Shown here: piece by piece, positions 36,214 to 45,117 of the stretch
How positions within the stretch are numbered: position 1 is the stretch's first letter
Layout: every line of letters starts with the position of its first letter
Assembly: GCA_040506195.1 (NCBI GenBank)
Contig: JBEVXH010000006.1
Span: 62,001-126,000 of the forward strand
DNA from: Thiodiazotropha sp040506195
Lineage (GTDB): Bacteria; Pseudomonadota; Gammaproteobacteria; Chromatiales; Chromatiaceae
DNA length: 64,000 nucleotides
Reading direction: 5' to 3'
Position numbers and translations under genes: made by a program
Notes under the pieces: model-generated
What the model saw: the letters and a program-made list of their open reading frames with translations, nothing else
Databases searched by the model: none
Told to the model about the DNA's origin: nothing

Positions 36214-36412
36214 ATGCTCAATCAACGTTCCTACACTGCCGTGTGGGATCGAGAGTCGAGATAGATTAAAGCTTGAGTAATCCGTATATTGACAGCACTG
36301 AGTTGTCATCTTTCCTGGATAAATTACATCGCCGGTGTGTAAGGCTAAATGTCGCTTTACACTCACGCATCATTAGTTTTTTTAAAAAAACCTATATCGG
36401 CAAGGAGAAATC

Positions 36413-37348
36413 ATGTCGGCCTTGATCTGTGGTTCTTTCGCCTTTGATACCATTATGGTCTTTCATGACCATTTCAAGCATCATATCCTGCCGGAACAGG
36501 TACATATCCTGAACGTCTCCTTTCTGGTACCCGACATGAGAAGGGAGTTTGGAGGATGTGCCGGAAATATTGCCTACAATCTGAAGATGCTCGGTGGCGA
36601 GGGTAAACCTGTGGGTACAGTGGGTGACGATTTCACCCCTTATGCAAAATGGATGGATGAGTGTGGTATCAGCCGTGAGCAGGTGTTGGAAGTCCCCGGT
36701 AACTATACTGCACAGGCCTATATCACTACAGACAAGGATGATAACCAGATTACCGCCTTTCATCCGGGAGCGATGAACCAGGCCCACCAAATAGATGTCT
36801 CAACGATCGATGGTTGTACACTGGGCATGGTATCGCCGGATGGCCGGCAGGGTATGGTTGAGCATGCCGCCCAATTTGCCAAGAAAGGCGTGCCGTTTAT
36901 ATTTGACCCCGGTCAAGGCATGCCCATGTTCGACGGCGATAGCCTGATGACCTTCACCGAACAGGCCAGTTGGCTCGCCTTCAACGATTATGAAGCGATG
37001 TTGATGCAGGAGCGTACCGGAAAAAGCCTGAAACAACTGGCGCAGATGGTGCAGGCGATTATCGTAACCCGTGGCGGAGAGGGCTCTGAAATCATCACGA
37101 AGGATAAGGTCTTTTCCATCCCTGCCGCACCGGTGAAAGCAGTGGTTGATCCGACCGGCTGTGGCGATGCTTACCGTGCCGGCGTGTTGTACGGTCTGAT
37201 GAATGAGATGGATTGGGAGACAACCGGCCGAATCGCTGCATTGATGGGCGCGATCAAGGTCGAGCAGGCGGGTACACAGAATCATCATGTATCGCCGGGT
37301 GAGATTGGCCATCGCTTCGAAAAGGCCTTTGATTATAAGTTTAAATAG
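36413..37348 (+). CDS. PfkB-family kinase, adenosine-kinase-like
   Basis: 311 residues, ATG 36413 with AAGGAG upstream. Ribokinase fold: ALICGSFAFDTIMVF, REFGGCAGNIAYNLKMLGG (PfkB signature 1 region), and VVDPTGCGDAYRAGVLYGL carrying the catalytic aspartate and anion hole (signature 2). Similar proteins are annotated as adenosine kinase or generic carbohydrate kinase; the exact substrate (adenosine, ribose or another sugar) is not readable. It stands nine bases before the molybdenum cofactor genes, perhaps only by chance. Confidence 0.8.
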   Translation: MSALICGSFAFDTIMVFHDHFKHHILPEQVHILNVSFLVPDMRREFGGCAGNIAYNLKMLGGEGKPVGTVGDDFTPYAKWMDECGISREQVLEVPGNYTAQAYITTDKDDNQITAFHPGAMNQAHQIDVSTIDGCTLGMVSPDGRQGMVEHAAQFAKKGVPFIFDPGQGMPMFDGDSLMTFTEQASWLAFNDYEAMLMQERTGKSLKQLAQMVQAIIVTRGGEGSEIITKDKVFSIPAAPVKAVVDPTGCGDAYRAGVLYGLMNEMDWETTGRIAALMGAIKVEQAGTQNHHVSPGEIGHRFEKAFDYKFK

Positions 37349-37357
37349 AGAAAAGCT

Positions 37358-37888
37358 ATGTCCGGACATTTTACAGAGAGCGATTTCGTACCCCTTAATC
37401 TTGCAATATTGACAGTATCGGACAGTCGTACGGAAGAGACTGACAAGTCAGGTCGGACCCTAAGGGAAAGGGCCTTGGATACAGGCCATCAGGTGGTTGA
37501 CAAGCGTATCGTGCCTGACGATGTTTATCAGATGCGCGCGGTGGTTTCAGCCTGGATAGCCGACGCGAATGTGCATGTGATCATATCTACCGGGGGTACC
37601 GGTATTACCGGGCGCGACAGCACCCCGGAAGCACTGCAGCCACTGTTTGATAAATCCATCGAAGGTTTCGGTGAACTCTATCGCGCAATCTCCCTGGAGG
37701 AGATCGGCAGCTCCTCGATGCAGTCCAGGGCGATTGCCGGCCTGGCCAACGGCACACTGATTTTTTGCCTGCCCGGCTCCACCGGGGCTTGCCGCACAGG
37801 GTGGGATAAAATCCTGAAATCCCAGCTTGATATACGTACCCGGCCTTGTAATTTCGCACAAATGTTTCCCCGCCTGTTGGAGAGTTAA
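37358..37888 (+). CDS. moaB: Molybdenum cofactor biosynthesis protein MoaB
   Basis: 176 residues, ATG 37358. MoCF fold: LAILTVSDSRTEETDKSGRT, VIISTGGTGITGRDSTPEAL and the EEIGSSSMQSRAIAG segment, all typical of MoaB/MogA. These proteins adenylate molybdopterin before metal insertion. One base separates it from moeA, its functional partner. No mogA is visible, so this copy may do that step. Confidence 0.93.
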   Translation: MSGHFTESDFVPLNLAILTVSDSRTEETDKSGRTLRERALDTGHQVVDKRIVPDDVYQMRAVVSAWIADANVHVIISTGGTGITGRDSTPEALQPLFDKSIEGFGELYRAISLEEIGSSSMQSRAIAGLANGTLIFCLPGSTGACRTGWDKILKSQLDIRTRPCNFAQMFPRLLES

Positions 37889-37889
37889 G

Positions 37890-39128
37890 ATGGGAGATTG
37901 CGATAGCCATCAAGCTCAGCTGAAACCGGTCGATGAGGCGCTGGTCTTCCTGCTCGATCAGGTCAAACCCATCACGCAACAAGAGACACTGGCCCTGGAT
38001 GAGTCTTTGGGGCGTGTGCTGGCGGCGCCGGTTAATAGTCAGGTCGACGTTCCACCCTGGGATAACAGCGCCATGGACGGTTTTGCGGTCAACAGCAATG
38101 ACCTACAAAGTGATGAGGTCAGGCTGCATGTCGCACAACGCATTCCCGCCGGATCGGTGGGGAGGTCACTCGAAACTGGGACTGCGGCGCGCATATTTAC
38201 CGGTGCGCCGGTGCCTGAGAACGCCGATGCGGTGGTCATACAGGAGGTTTGCAGGATCGATGGCGAAGAGGTCGTGATCATGGAATGCCCTGCTATAGGC
38301 GCCAATATCCGCAAAGCGGGAGAGGATATTCTGCAGGGCGAGGAGATATTGCCAGCGGGTACCAAGCTTGACGCACAGCACCTGGGATTGGCCGCTTCGG
38401 TGGGGGTGGCGGAGTTGAGGGTGTTTCGTCGGCTGAAAGTGGCGGTCTTTTCAAGCGGCGATGAGCTGGTGATGCCTGGAGAGGAGTTGAAGGCCGGGCA
38501 GATTTACAACTCCAATCAATTTACCTTGAGCGGGATGTTGCAACGATTGGGTTGTGAAGTGATTCAACTTGGGATTGTGGAAGACACGTTCGAGGCGACG
38601 TGCGATACCCTTTCCCGCGCTGCCGAGGAGGCTGATCTGGTATTGGCGTCGGGTGGCGTTTCCGTGGGGGAGGAGGATCATGTCAAGCCCGCGGTGGAGC
38701 GGCTGGGCTCGCTGGAACTCTGGAAAATCGCTTCCCGTCCGGGCAAACCTCTGGCGTTCGGTTATATCGGGGAGACACCTTTTATGGGTGCGCCGGGGAA
38801 TCCGGTCTCGCTGTTTGTCACCTTCTCCCTCTTCGCCAGGCCGTTCATTCTGCGCATGCAGGGACTATCCGGTGAGGTCCGTCCCAAACCTGTCAGTGTC
38901 ATTGCCGCATTCGAGAAGGCCGCCACCGACAAGCGTCAGGAGTATGCGCGCGGACGTCTGGAGCTGAACGGGCAAGGGCAGGCGGTGGTCAAACTCTACC
39001 CCAATCGCTCGTCCGGTGTATTAAGCTCCGTAGTGTGGGCAAACGGACTTGCCGTATTGCCACCGCTTACCGCCATTAAGCCGGGTGATCCTGTGGATTT
39101 CATACCCTACAATGAGTTGATGACATGA
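37890..39128 (+). CDS. moeA: Molybdopterin molybdenumtransferase MoeA
   Basis: 412 residues from ATG 37890. Domain order fits MoeA. The N-terminal part has DVPPWDNSAMDGFAV, then ARIFTGAPVPENADAVVIQE. The catalytic MoCF domain has VFSSGDELVMPGEEL, YNSNQFTLSGML, VLASGGVSVGEEDHV and APGNPVSLFVTF. It inserts molybdate into adenylated molybdopterin. Its stop overlaps the moaD start (ATGA). Confidence 0.95.
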   Translation: MGDCDSHQAQLKPVDEALVFLLDQVKPITQQETLALDESLGRVLAAPVNSQVDVPPWDNSAMDGFAVNSNDLQSDEVRLHVAQRIPAGSVGRSLETGTAARIFTGAPVPENADAVVIQEVCRIDGEEVVIMECPAIGANIRKAGEDILQGEEILPAGTKLDAQHLGLAASVGVAELRVFRRLKVAVFSSGDELVMPGEELKAGQIYNSNQFTLSGMLQRLGCEVIQLGIVEDTFEATCDTLSRAAEEADLVLASGGVSVGEEDHVKPAVERLGSLELWKIASRPGKPLAFGYIGETPFMGAPGNPVSLFVTFSLFARPFILRMQGLSGEVRPKPVSVIAAFEKAATDKRQEYARGRLELNGQGQAVVKLYPNRSSGVLSSVVWANGLAVLPPLTAIKPGDPVDFIPYNELMT

Positions 39129-39376
39129 TACAGATCCTCTTTTTTGCCCGATTCCGCGAGGAACTCGGTGTAGCGTCCGAGCAGCTCGCGCTGGACGGCC
39201 TATCCTCCATCGGCGATCTTCTTGAGGCCTTGTGCGGTCGCGGAGATGTGTGGGCCCGGCTCTTTGCCGAGGATCAAAGGGTGATGATGGCGGTCAATCA
39301 AGAGCTGGCCGACAGAAATACACCCCTGAAGGCCGGTGACGAGGTTGCCTTCTTTCCGCCTGTGACCGGAGGTTGA
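39125..39376 (+). CDS. moaD: Molybdopterin synthase sulfur carrier subunit
   Basis: 83 residues, ATG 39125 overlapping the moeA stop. Ubiquitin-like beta-grasp protein starting IQILFFARFREELG and ending FFPPVTGG; the C-terminal double glycine is the site of thiocarboxylate formation. Works with MoaE, encoded four bases downstream. Confidence 0.95.
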   Translation: MIQILFFARFREELGVASEQLALDGLSSIGDLLEALCGRGDVWARLFAEDQRVMMAVNQELADRNTPLKAGDEVAFFPPVTGG

Positions 39377-39379
39377 AGG

Positions 39380-39853
39380 TTGAATAGCGTATCCATACAG
39401 GCTGACCCTCTTGATCCCAATCATGAGGTGGACCTGTTGCGCGGTGATGATCCCTCCGTCGGCGCAGTCGTGACATTTATCGGCCTGATGCGAGACATCA
39501 ACGAGGGTGACAGGGTGGAAGGGTTGTACCTCGAACACTATCCGGGTATGACTGAGCGTGCCCTACAAAAGATTGTGGATGAGGCAAACAGCCGCTGGGA
39601 GATCCAACATTGCCGTGTGGTTCACCGCGTAGGCGCCTTGTCGCCCACCGAACCCATCGTACTGGTAGCGGTGGCGAGCCGCCATCGCAAAGAGGCCTTC
39701 CTGGCCTGCGAATTCATTATCGACTATCTAAAAACCAAGGCGCCGTTCTGGAAGAAGGAGGCCACAGCGGAGGGAGAGCGCTGGGTGGATGCAAGAGAGA
39801 GTGACGATACGGCTACCCTGCAGTGGCAAAAAGGCGACAAATCAGAGGCTTGA
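39380..39853 (+). CDS. moaE: Molybdopterin synthase catalytic subunit
   Basis: 157 residues from TTG 39380, preceded by GGAGGTTGAAGG. Features: GAVVTFIGLMRDINEGDRVEG, LEHYPGMTERALQKI, HRVGALSPTEPIVLVAVAS, and FIIDYLKTKAPFWKKE with the catalytic lysines. With MoaD it inserts the dithiolene sulfurs into precursor Z. moaA and moaC are not in this window, so they must lie elsewhere. Confidence 0.94.
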   Translation: MNSVSIQADPLDPNHEVDLLRGDDPSVGAVVTFIGLMRDINEGDRVEGLYLEHYPGMTERALQKIVDEANSRWEIQHCRVVHRVGALSPTEPIVLVAVASRHRKEAFLACEFIIDYLKTKAPFWKKEATAEGERWVDARESDDTATLQWQKGDKSEA

Positions 39854-39894
39854 GCAAGCAGCAATTCCAGTCAAATCAACAAAAGCTATCGATG

Positions 39895-39924
39895 GCCGCA
39901 AATGGGCGCGAATCACAGTAAACC
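39895..39924 (+). repeat. Dispersed repeat, GCCGCRAATGRACGC family, copy 3
   Basis: GCCGCAAATGGGCGCGAATC then ACAGTAAACC, downstream of moaE. Inverted relative to copy 4 at 40024-40069. Confidence 0.55.
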
Positions 39925-40023
39925 ATGGCAAACGGCATGACATCTACATGTCCACCACATAGTACATTACCAAGCCAAAGCGCTCGATTTGCACATCATT
40001 GAAGACCCCTTCTCACGTTACGA

Positions 40024-40069
40024 CGGTTTGCGTTTATCTGCGGTGATTCGCGTCCATTCGCGGCTTGTC
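40024..40069 (-). repeat. Dispersed repeat, GCCGCRAATGRACGC family, copy 4
   Basis: Minus strand: GCCGCGAATGGACGCGAATC then ACCGCAGATAAACGC. It forms an inverted pair with copy 3 around a 100-bp centre and lies downstream of the XRE gene in that gene's own orientation. Confidence 0.6.
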
Positions 40070-40176
40070 TTTCCGCAGCTTTCCATATGGTAAAAAGTAA
40101 GTATTAAGAGGGAAAAGGGTGAGTCTGAGCAGAACTGGTCGTATGCTGTTTGGTAACGCGGTTGATGCGGATTATC

Positions 40177-40204
40177 AACCGGGATGCGCGGGTGCATCCC
40201 GGTT
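40177..40204 (-). terminator. Strong hairpin after the XRE regulator, terminator-like
   Basis: AACCGGGATGC and GCATCCCGGTT form an 11-bp perfect stem with a 6-base loop, 11 bp downstream of the XRE gene stop. The following minus-strand bases (GATAATCC) are not a real U-run, so this may be a weak terminator or an RNA-stabilising stem. Confidence 0.5.
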
Positions 40205-40214
40205 CGAAGTTGAG

Positions 40215-40589
40215 CTACTTCTTGTTGGAGTGGAGCAGAACCTGTTCGAAGATATTTCTTTTGATGCGGCTGCGGATAGGCTCGGGTAGATTGTGCCATG
40301 CCTTGGCAACTTCGACCGCCTCGTCGTCCATCACTGTGGTTGAGGATTCACCGAACATCAGCCATGCGGGATTAACGTCCAGAACCTGTGCGATCTCATC
40401 GATCTTTCTGGGACGAAGGCTCTTGCCATTCTCGATTTTCTGTATCACGGCCTGGTTGGTTCCGGCACGGAGCGCCAGCTCCTCCTGGGTCCAACCTCTT
40501 TCCCGTCTTTTCCTGCGTAGTCGAGAGCCTAAAGTATCCATTTCCCGCGGTATGTATGTTTCAAATTTTTGTGCGTGTACGTAGCTCAT
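40215..40589 (-). CDS. XRE-family helix-turn-helix regulator
   Basis: 124 residues from ATG 40589, where GGGAAGGA lies upstream; ATG 40541 (MDTLGSRLRRKRR) would give 108 residues and is also possible. HTH of the Cro/C1 type: LGSRLRRKRRERGWTQEELA, LRAGTNQAVIQKIENGKS and LDVNPAWLMFGE. The short acidic-to-basic tail (EAVEVAKAWHNLPEPIRSRIK) may mediate dimer formation. Single gene, divergent from lgt across about 240 bp. Its target is unknown; autoregulation would be usual. Confidence 0.85.
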   Translation of the reverse strand: MSYVHAQKFETYIPREMDTLGSRLRRKRRERGWTQEELALRAGTNQAVIQKIENGKSLRPRKIDEIAQVLDVNPAWLMFGESSTTVMDDEAVEVAKAWHNLPEPIRSRIKRNIFEQVLLHSNKK

Positions 40590-40829
40590 GGTCCTTCCCG
40601 TTAAGATGCCGATGTGGGTTTGCATCACCTGTACGTGGTAGCGGCGCTGCGTTCAAAAACTTGACACTTTGAAGAAGTCCGTCATGACGCTTGCGAAATT
40701 AATTCCAGTACATCGGGAAAATGTGACCAAATTCACAGTATCCTAGCACGTTATATGTGCCGTGAAATTGAGGATTTACGATTTCCCGGCACATTGGCGA
40801 ACGCCATTCCTGTGATACCATGCACCCCC

Positions 40830-41669
40830 ATGATCACATATCCAGTTATCGATTCCACCCTGATAACCCTGGGGCCGGTGAGTATCCACTGGTATGGAAT
40901 GATGTATGTCATCGGCTTTCTCGGAGGCTGGTGGCTGGGTCGTCGCCGGGTGGGAAGGCCGGGTATGATATGGGACGCCGATCAGGTCGACGATATGGTC
41001 TTCTATATCGTGCTCGGGGTGGTTCTGGGGGGGCGTATAGGATATATCCTTTTCTACAACCTCGACGGATTTCTGGCGGATCCCATGATCCTGATAAAGG
41101 TGTGGAACGGCGGGATGTCATTTCACGGTGGCCTGTTGGGCGTGTTGCTGGCAATGTGGTACTTTGCCCATAAGCATGGCCGCACGTTTTTTGAGGCGAC
41201 CGACTTCATCGCGCCTTTGGTCACCATCGGTTTGGGCGCCGGCCGGATCGGTAATTTCATCAATGCGGAGCTGTGGGGCGGCGTCACTGATCTGCCCTGG
41301 GGAATGCGGGTTCCCTGTGGCGTGGCGGAAGGACTCTGTACGCGGCTAGGATTGCCCTTGGATGCGGAGTACTCGCTCCCTGTCCACCCCAGTCAACTGT
41401 ATGAAGCCTTCCTGGAGGGGTTGGCGCTATTCCTGATCCTGTGGATCTTCTCGGCCGGAGCAAGGCCGAGAATGGCGGTTTCCGGGCTGTTTTTGCTCTG
41501 TTATGGGATATTTCGTTTTATGGTCGAATTCGTTCGCATGCCCGACCAACACATCGGATATCTCGCATTTGACTGGTTGACCATGGGGCAGTTTCTGACG
41601 CTGCCGATGATGGTGTTTGGTGCCTTGCTGTTCTACCTGGCCTACAGGCCGAAGAGCAGCCATGGCTAG
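40830..41669 (+). CDS. lgt: Prolipoprotein diacylglyceryl transferase
   Basis: 279 residues from ATG 40830; earlier in-frame starts give an unconserved hydrophilic extension. Seven membrane segments. Key motifs: VSIHWYGMMYVIGF, KVWNGGMSFHGGLLG with the essential histidine, GRIGNFINAELWGG (Lgt signature) and HPSQLYEAFLEG. It moves diacylglyceryl from phosphatidylglycerol onto the lipobox cysteine of prolipoproteins, such as the RlpA and Ig-like lipoproteins in this window. lgt-thyA-folA is a usual gammaproteobacterial order. Confidence 0.95.
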   Translation: MITYPVIDSTLITLGPVSIHWYGMMYVIGFLGGWWLGRRRVGRPGMIWDADQVDDMVFYIVLGVVLGGRIGYILFYNLDGFLADPMILIKVWNGGMSFHGGLLGVLLAMWYFAHKHGRTFFEATDFIAPLVTIGLGAGRIGNFINAELWGGVTDLPWGMRVPCGVAEGLCTRLGLPLDAEYSLPVHPSQLYEAFLEGLALFLILWIFSAGARPRMAVSGLFLLCYGIFRFMVEFVRMPDQHIGYLAFDWLTMGQFLTLPMMVFGALLFYLAYRPKSSHG

Positions 41670-41729
41670 CTTTTTCCAGCAGGATATCGAGATGAGAATT
41701 GAATTTGTAACTCACCGGGAAGCCTCGGC

Positions 41730-42524
41730 ATGAAACAGTATCACGATCTGATGCGCCATGTACGCGATCACGGTGTCGACAAAGAGGATAGGACGGGTAC
41801 GGGAACCCGGAGTGTATTCGGTTATCAGATGCGCTTCGATCTGGCTGACGGATTCCCGCTTTTGACCACCAAACGCCTTCATCTACGTTCCATAATTCAT
41901 GAACTGCTGTGGTTTTTGCAAGGCGACACCAATATCCGTTATCTGCAGGAGAACGGCGTAACCATCTGGGATGAGTGGGCGGATGAAAACGGTGATCTGG
42001 GTCCTGTATACGGCTATCAATGGCGTTCCTGGCCGGCACCGGACGGGGGGCATATCGACCAGGTCGGTCAACTGATCGGGCAGATAAGAAAAAACCCTGA
42101 CTCGAGACGCCTGGTTGTCTCAGCCTGGAATCCCGCACAGGTGGAACATATGGCTTTACCTCCCTGCCACTGCCTATTTCAGTTCTATGTGGCCGAGGGC
42201 AGGATCTCCTGCCAACTCTATCAGCGCAGTGCCGATATCTTTTTAGGTGTGCCGTTCAATATCGCTTCCTATGCACTGCTGACCATGATGGTGGCCCAGG
42301 TGACCGGATTGCAGCCGGGTGAGTTTGTGCATACCTTCGGTGATGCCCATCTCTACAGCAACCACCTGGAACAGGTCGATCTCCAGCTCGGCCGTGAAAC
42401 CAGGAAACTGCCGAAAATGAAAATAAACCCGGCGGTGAAGTCGATTTTCGATTTCCGTTTCGAGGATTTCGAGCTGGTTGACTATGATCCCCACCCCCAT
42501 ATCAAGGCGCCGGTGGCGGTCTAG
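41730..42524 (+). CDS. thyA: Thymidylate synthase
   Basis: 264 residues, ATG 41730. RTGTGTRSVFGYQMRFDL, DLGPVYGYQWRSW, the catalytic cysteine in MALPPCHCLFQFYV, CQLYQRSADIFLGVPFNIAS and the C-terminal IKAPVAV are all present. It makes dTMP from dUMP with methylene-THF, producing the dihydrofolate that FolA, encoded next, recycles. Exact E. coli length. Confidence 0.97.
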   Translation: MKQYHDLMRHVRDHGVDKEDRTGTGTRSVFGYQMRFDLADGFPLLTTKRLHLRSIIHELLWFLQGDTNIRYLQENGVTIWDEWADENGDLGPVYGYQWRSWPAPDGGHIDQVGQLIGQIRKNPDSRRLVVSAWNPAQVEHMALPPCHCLFQFYVAEGRISCQLYQRSADIFLGVPFNIASYALLTMMVAQVTGLQPGEFVHTFGDAHLYSNHLEQVDLQLGRETRKLPKMKINPAVKSIFDFRFEDFELVDYDPHPHIKAPVAV

Positions 42525-42607
42525 TGAGTAGTCTTGAGCAAATAGCCTGCCGGATTGCAATCCCGCTGTGCCATACCAGGGATAGCAGTGTTGGCAGGGC
42601 GGGTTGA

Positions 42608-43105
42608 ATGAAGCCGTTGATTTCCCTTATCGCAGCGGTGGCCAATAATGGCGTGATCGGGGTGGATAACGGTTTACCCTGGCGGCTGCCTGCTGATCTC
42701 CAGCATTTCAAGTCGCTGACCATGGGCAAGCCCATCATCATGGGACGCCGTACCTGGGAGTCTCTTCCCGGTCTTCTTCCCGGGCGACGCCATATCGTCG
42801 TCACCGGCAAGCGGGATTACCGGGCGGAAGGTTGTGAGCTCGTTCATTCAGTGGATGAGGCGCTGCAGGTCGCTGGTGAGGTGCCGGAAGTCATGATTGT
42901 CGGAGGCGGAGGTCTGTATCGTCAGATGCTGCCGCGTGCCAACCGCCTCTATTTGACGCGGGTCGAGGCTGATGTGGCGGGAGACGCCTTTTTTCCTGAA
43001 ATAGACTGGAGTGAATGGCAAGAGGTCAGTCGTGATTCCCGTCCCGCGGATGAGCGTAATCAGTTTGCCTATACCTTCATTGTCTTGAATCGCGTCAACG
43101 TTTGA
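42608..43105 (+). CDS. folA: Dihydrofolate reductase
   Basis: 165 residues, ATG 42608. ISLIAAVANNGVIGVDNGLPWRLPADLQHF contains the substrate loop and the catalytic aspartate; PIIMGRRTWESLPGLLPGR and VMIVGGGGLYRQMLP bind NADPH. It reduces dihydrofolate to tetrahydrofolate, pairing with ThyA. It converges on apaH with an 11-bp overlap of the 3' ends, conserved in many related genomes. Confidence 0.96.
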   Translation: MKPLISLIAAVANNGVIGVDNGLPWRLPADLQHFKSLTMGKPIIMGRRTWESLPGLLPGRRHIVVTGKRDYRAEGCELVHSVDEALQVAGEVPEVMIVGGGGLYRQMLPRANRLYLTRVEADVAGDAFFPEIDWSEWQEVSRDSRPADERNQFAYTFIVLNRVNV

Positions 43106-43919
43106 TCGGGCAGGAGATCTGATAGGGTTTTGCCGGTTTGTTTTTACGCAGCCGCAGCGCTGTGAGCTCACCCCCCCAAAAGCAGCCGCTATCCAGACAG
43201 CAGATGTTGGCGCTCTGGCGGTAACCCAGGGTAGACCAATGGCCGAAAATGATGCGGTCATTTTTCGTCAGCCGTCCTGCAGCCTCGAACCAGGGAATCG
43301 CGCCGTTGTTCTGTGCTTCAGGGGGACCTTTCTCATTCAATGAGATACGACCGTCCCGGCTGCAATAGCGTAAACGAGTGAAACAGTTGGTGATGAAACG
43401 GAGTCGTTCCATTCCCTCGAGGTTCTCCGACCAAAGGTCCGGTTGATCGCCGTACATGACCCGGCAGAATTTACCGAACTTGGGGCCGCGCAGGACATTT
43501 TCCAGTTCCCGGGCGCATTTCATGGCGGTGGTTAGATCCCATTGAGGCGGTAATCCGGCGTGCACCATGCTGTATCCCTTTTTTTTGTGGTGGGCCATCA
43601 TGGGTCTGTGACGCAGCCAATCGATCAACTCCTGCCGGTCATGCGCTTCTAGAATATCCTTAAGGTTACCGTATTTATAGTGGCTGCGATTGCCTTGGGA
43701 GAGCGCCAGCAGATGCAGGTCATGATTCCCCAGTACGGTGATTGCCTGATCACCCAGTGACTTCACGAAGCGAAGCACCTGCAATGATTTGGGGCCGCGA
43801 TTGACCAGATCTCCAGCAAACCAGAGCTTGTCCCTGGACGGGTCGAATCGGATTTTCTCAAGCAGCCGCTGCAGCTCGTCATAGCATCCCTGAATGTCAC
43901 CAATGGCATAGATCGACAT
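43095..43919 (-). CDS. apaH: Symmetrical bis(5'-nucleosyl)-tetraphosphatase
   Basis: 274 residues from ATG 43919, which overlaps the stop of the membrane gene upstream as TGATG. Metallophosphatase motifs: YAIGDIQGCYDELQRLL, FAGDLVNRGPKSLQVLRF, VLGNHDLHLLAL and FGHWSTLGYR. It hydrolyses Ap4A to two ADP. Start far upstream rejected because ApaH family proteins begin close to the GD motif. Confidence 0.96.
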   Translation of the reverse strand: MSIYAIGDIQGCYDELQRLLEKIRFDPSRDKLWFAGDLVNRGPKSLQVLRFVKSLGDQAITVLGNHDLHLLALSQGNRSHYKYGNLKDILEAHDRQELIDWLRHRPMMAHHKKKGYSMVHAGLPPQWDLTTAMKCARELENVLRGPKFGKFCRVMYGDQPDLWSENLEGMERLRFITNCFTRLRYCSRDGRISLNEKGPPEAQNNGAIPWFEAAGRLTKNDRIIFGHWSTLGYRQSANICCLDSGCFWGGELTALRLRKNKPAKPYQISCPIKR

Positions 43920-44542
43920 CAGATCGCCCCGAGTCGAAGCAGTTGCCTGTCGTGAATTTTTACCAGCAGGAGCTGGGCGCAGATGGCGCCGATAAGGGCC
44001 AGAAACATATCCGTTTGGGTGTCCCATGGATCGCCCTGGGTGCCAAGAAACGCCTCTGCCGCCTGCTCACTCATCAGCGCCACCCACCACTCGATCAGCT
44101 CATAGAATGCACTGAAAGCGAGACAGAAACAGATGCAGAGAAAAAACAGCCAACGACCCGGTTTCAAGGGTGAGCGTCGCAACAATATCTCCCGCGCCAG
44201 CATGGCGGGTACGAATCCCTGAAAAAAGTGCCCGATCCGGTCGTAGTGATTGCGCGACAGTTCATAGCTGTCTCTGAGCCAGTTGAACAGGGGCACCTCG
44301 GCATAGGTGTAGTATCCGCCGATGATCAGTATGACGGCATGCAGCGCAAGCAGACGGTAGACCAGGATGGTCAAGGGAAAGTCCTGCCGGGTGTAATAGA
44401 GGAGTGGCAATCCGATCATGACGGGCAGGGTTTCCAGAAACCAGGTATAGCGGTCAGCGACCGGGTCGAGTCCGCTGAGAATGAGCAGCGAGGCAACACC
44501 GCCACCTAACCAAAGCAGTTCACTTTGAGCTTGCAGAGCCAT
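43919..44542 (-). CDS. DUF2238 (YjdF-like) membrane protein
   Basis: 207 residues, ATG 44542, with about six membrane helices. Family landmarks: SRNHYDRIGHFFQGFVPAML, SAFYELIEWWVAL and FLGTQGDPWDTQTDMFLALIGA. Proteins of this family are inner-membrane proteins of unknown function. It is inserted between apaG and apaH and coupled to apaH by a one-base stop-start overlap, so co-translation with apaH is likely. That placement is worth noting because in E. coli apaG and apaH are adjacent. Confidence 0.85.
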   Translation of the reverse strand: MALQAQSELLWLGGGVASLLILSGLDPVADRYTWFLETLPVMIGLPLLYYTRQDFPLTILVYRLLALHAVILIIGGYYTYAEVPLFNWLRDSYELSRNHYDRIGHFFQGFVPAMLAREILLRRSPLKPGRWLFFLCICFCLAFSAFYELIEWWVALMSEQAAEAFLGTQGDPWDTQTDMFLALIGAICAQLLLVKIHDRQLLRLGAI

Positions 44543-44591
44543 GGCTACCCATACTATGTGGTTCGATTACAGATCAGTCGGTTGTTGTTTA

Positions 44592-45002
44592 TTAATGAAG
44601 ACTGCCCGGGCGGGCGAGGGAGAAGGGTGGTATCAGGGCGTCGAAATGGTTGCCCTGGCCGTCGATCATGTCATAGCTCCCCTGCATACTGCCTACCGGC
44701 GTGTCGAGAACGGTACCGCTGGTGTAGCGGAAGGTTTCACCGGGATTGAGTTGGGGCTGTTCGCCCACTACGCCCTCACCTCGGACCTCCTGTACCTTGC
44801 CGTTGGCATCAGTGATGATCCAATGCCGGTTCAGCAGACGCGCGCTCGATTGACCGTCGTTTCGTATGGTTATGGTGTAAGAGAAGACAAAGCGATCTTC
44901 ATTGGGGATTGATTGCGATTCCACGTACCGGGTTTCGACCTGAACGTCAATCTGGTGCTGTGATTCCTTTTCCATATATACGTGTTGACTCTGCTCTGGC
45001 AT
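44592..45002 (-). CDS. apaG: ApaG (Co2+/Mg2+ efflux-associated) protein
   Basis: 136 residues from ATG 45002; ATG 44975 gives 127 residues, closer to the usual 125, and may be the true start. Fn3-like fold protein: FVFSYTITIRNDGQSSARLL, HWIITDANGKVQEVRGEGVVG, LNPGETFRYTSGTVLDTPVG and GSYDMIDGQGNHFDALIPPF are diagnostic. Function unclear; linked to Co2+ resistance in Salmonella. First gene of apaG-yjdF-apaH. Confidence 0.93.
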   Translation of the reverse strand: MPEQSQHVYMEKESQHQIDVQVETRYVESQSIPNEDRFVFSYTITIRNDGQSSARLLNRHWIITDANGKVQEVRGEGVVGEQPQLNPGETFRYTSGTVLDTPVGSMQGSYDMIDGQGNHFDALIPPFSLARPGSLH

Positions 45003-45117
45003 GTTTACGACTTCATATACTGCAAGGTTACTGAGGGGATGGATTTAGTGCAATGGGTTAAGAATTAAATGCCGGTGCCGATAATGGGGTTAAGTTACCT
45101 GTTTAGAGTGTCAGCGA

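Larger units (their letters stand above)
39854..40214. other. Intergenic region with an inverted pair of dispersed repeats
   Basis: 361 bp between the convergent moaE and XRE genes. It contains repeat copies 3 and 4 in inverted orientation and the hairpin at 40177. No open frame that looks coding. Confidence 0.6.
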
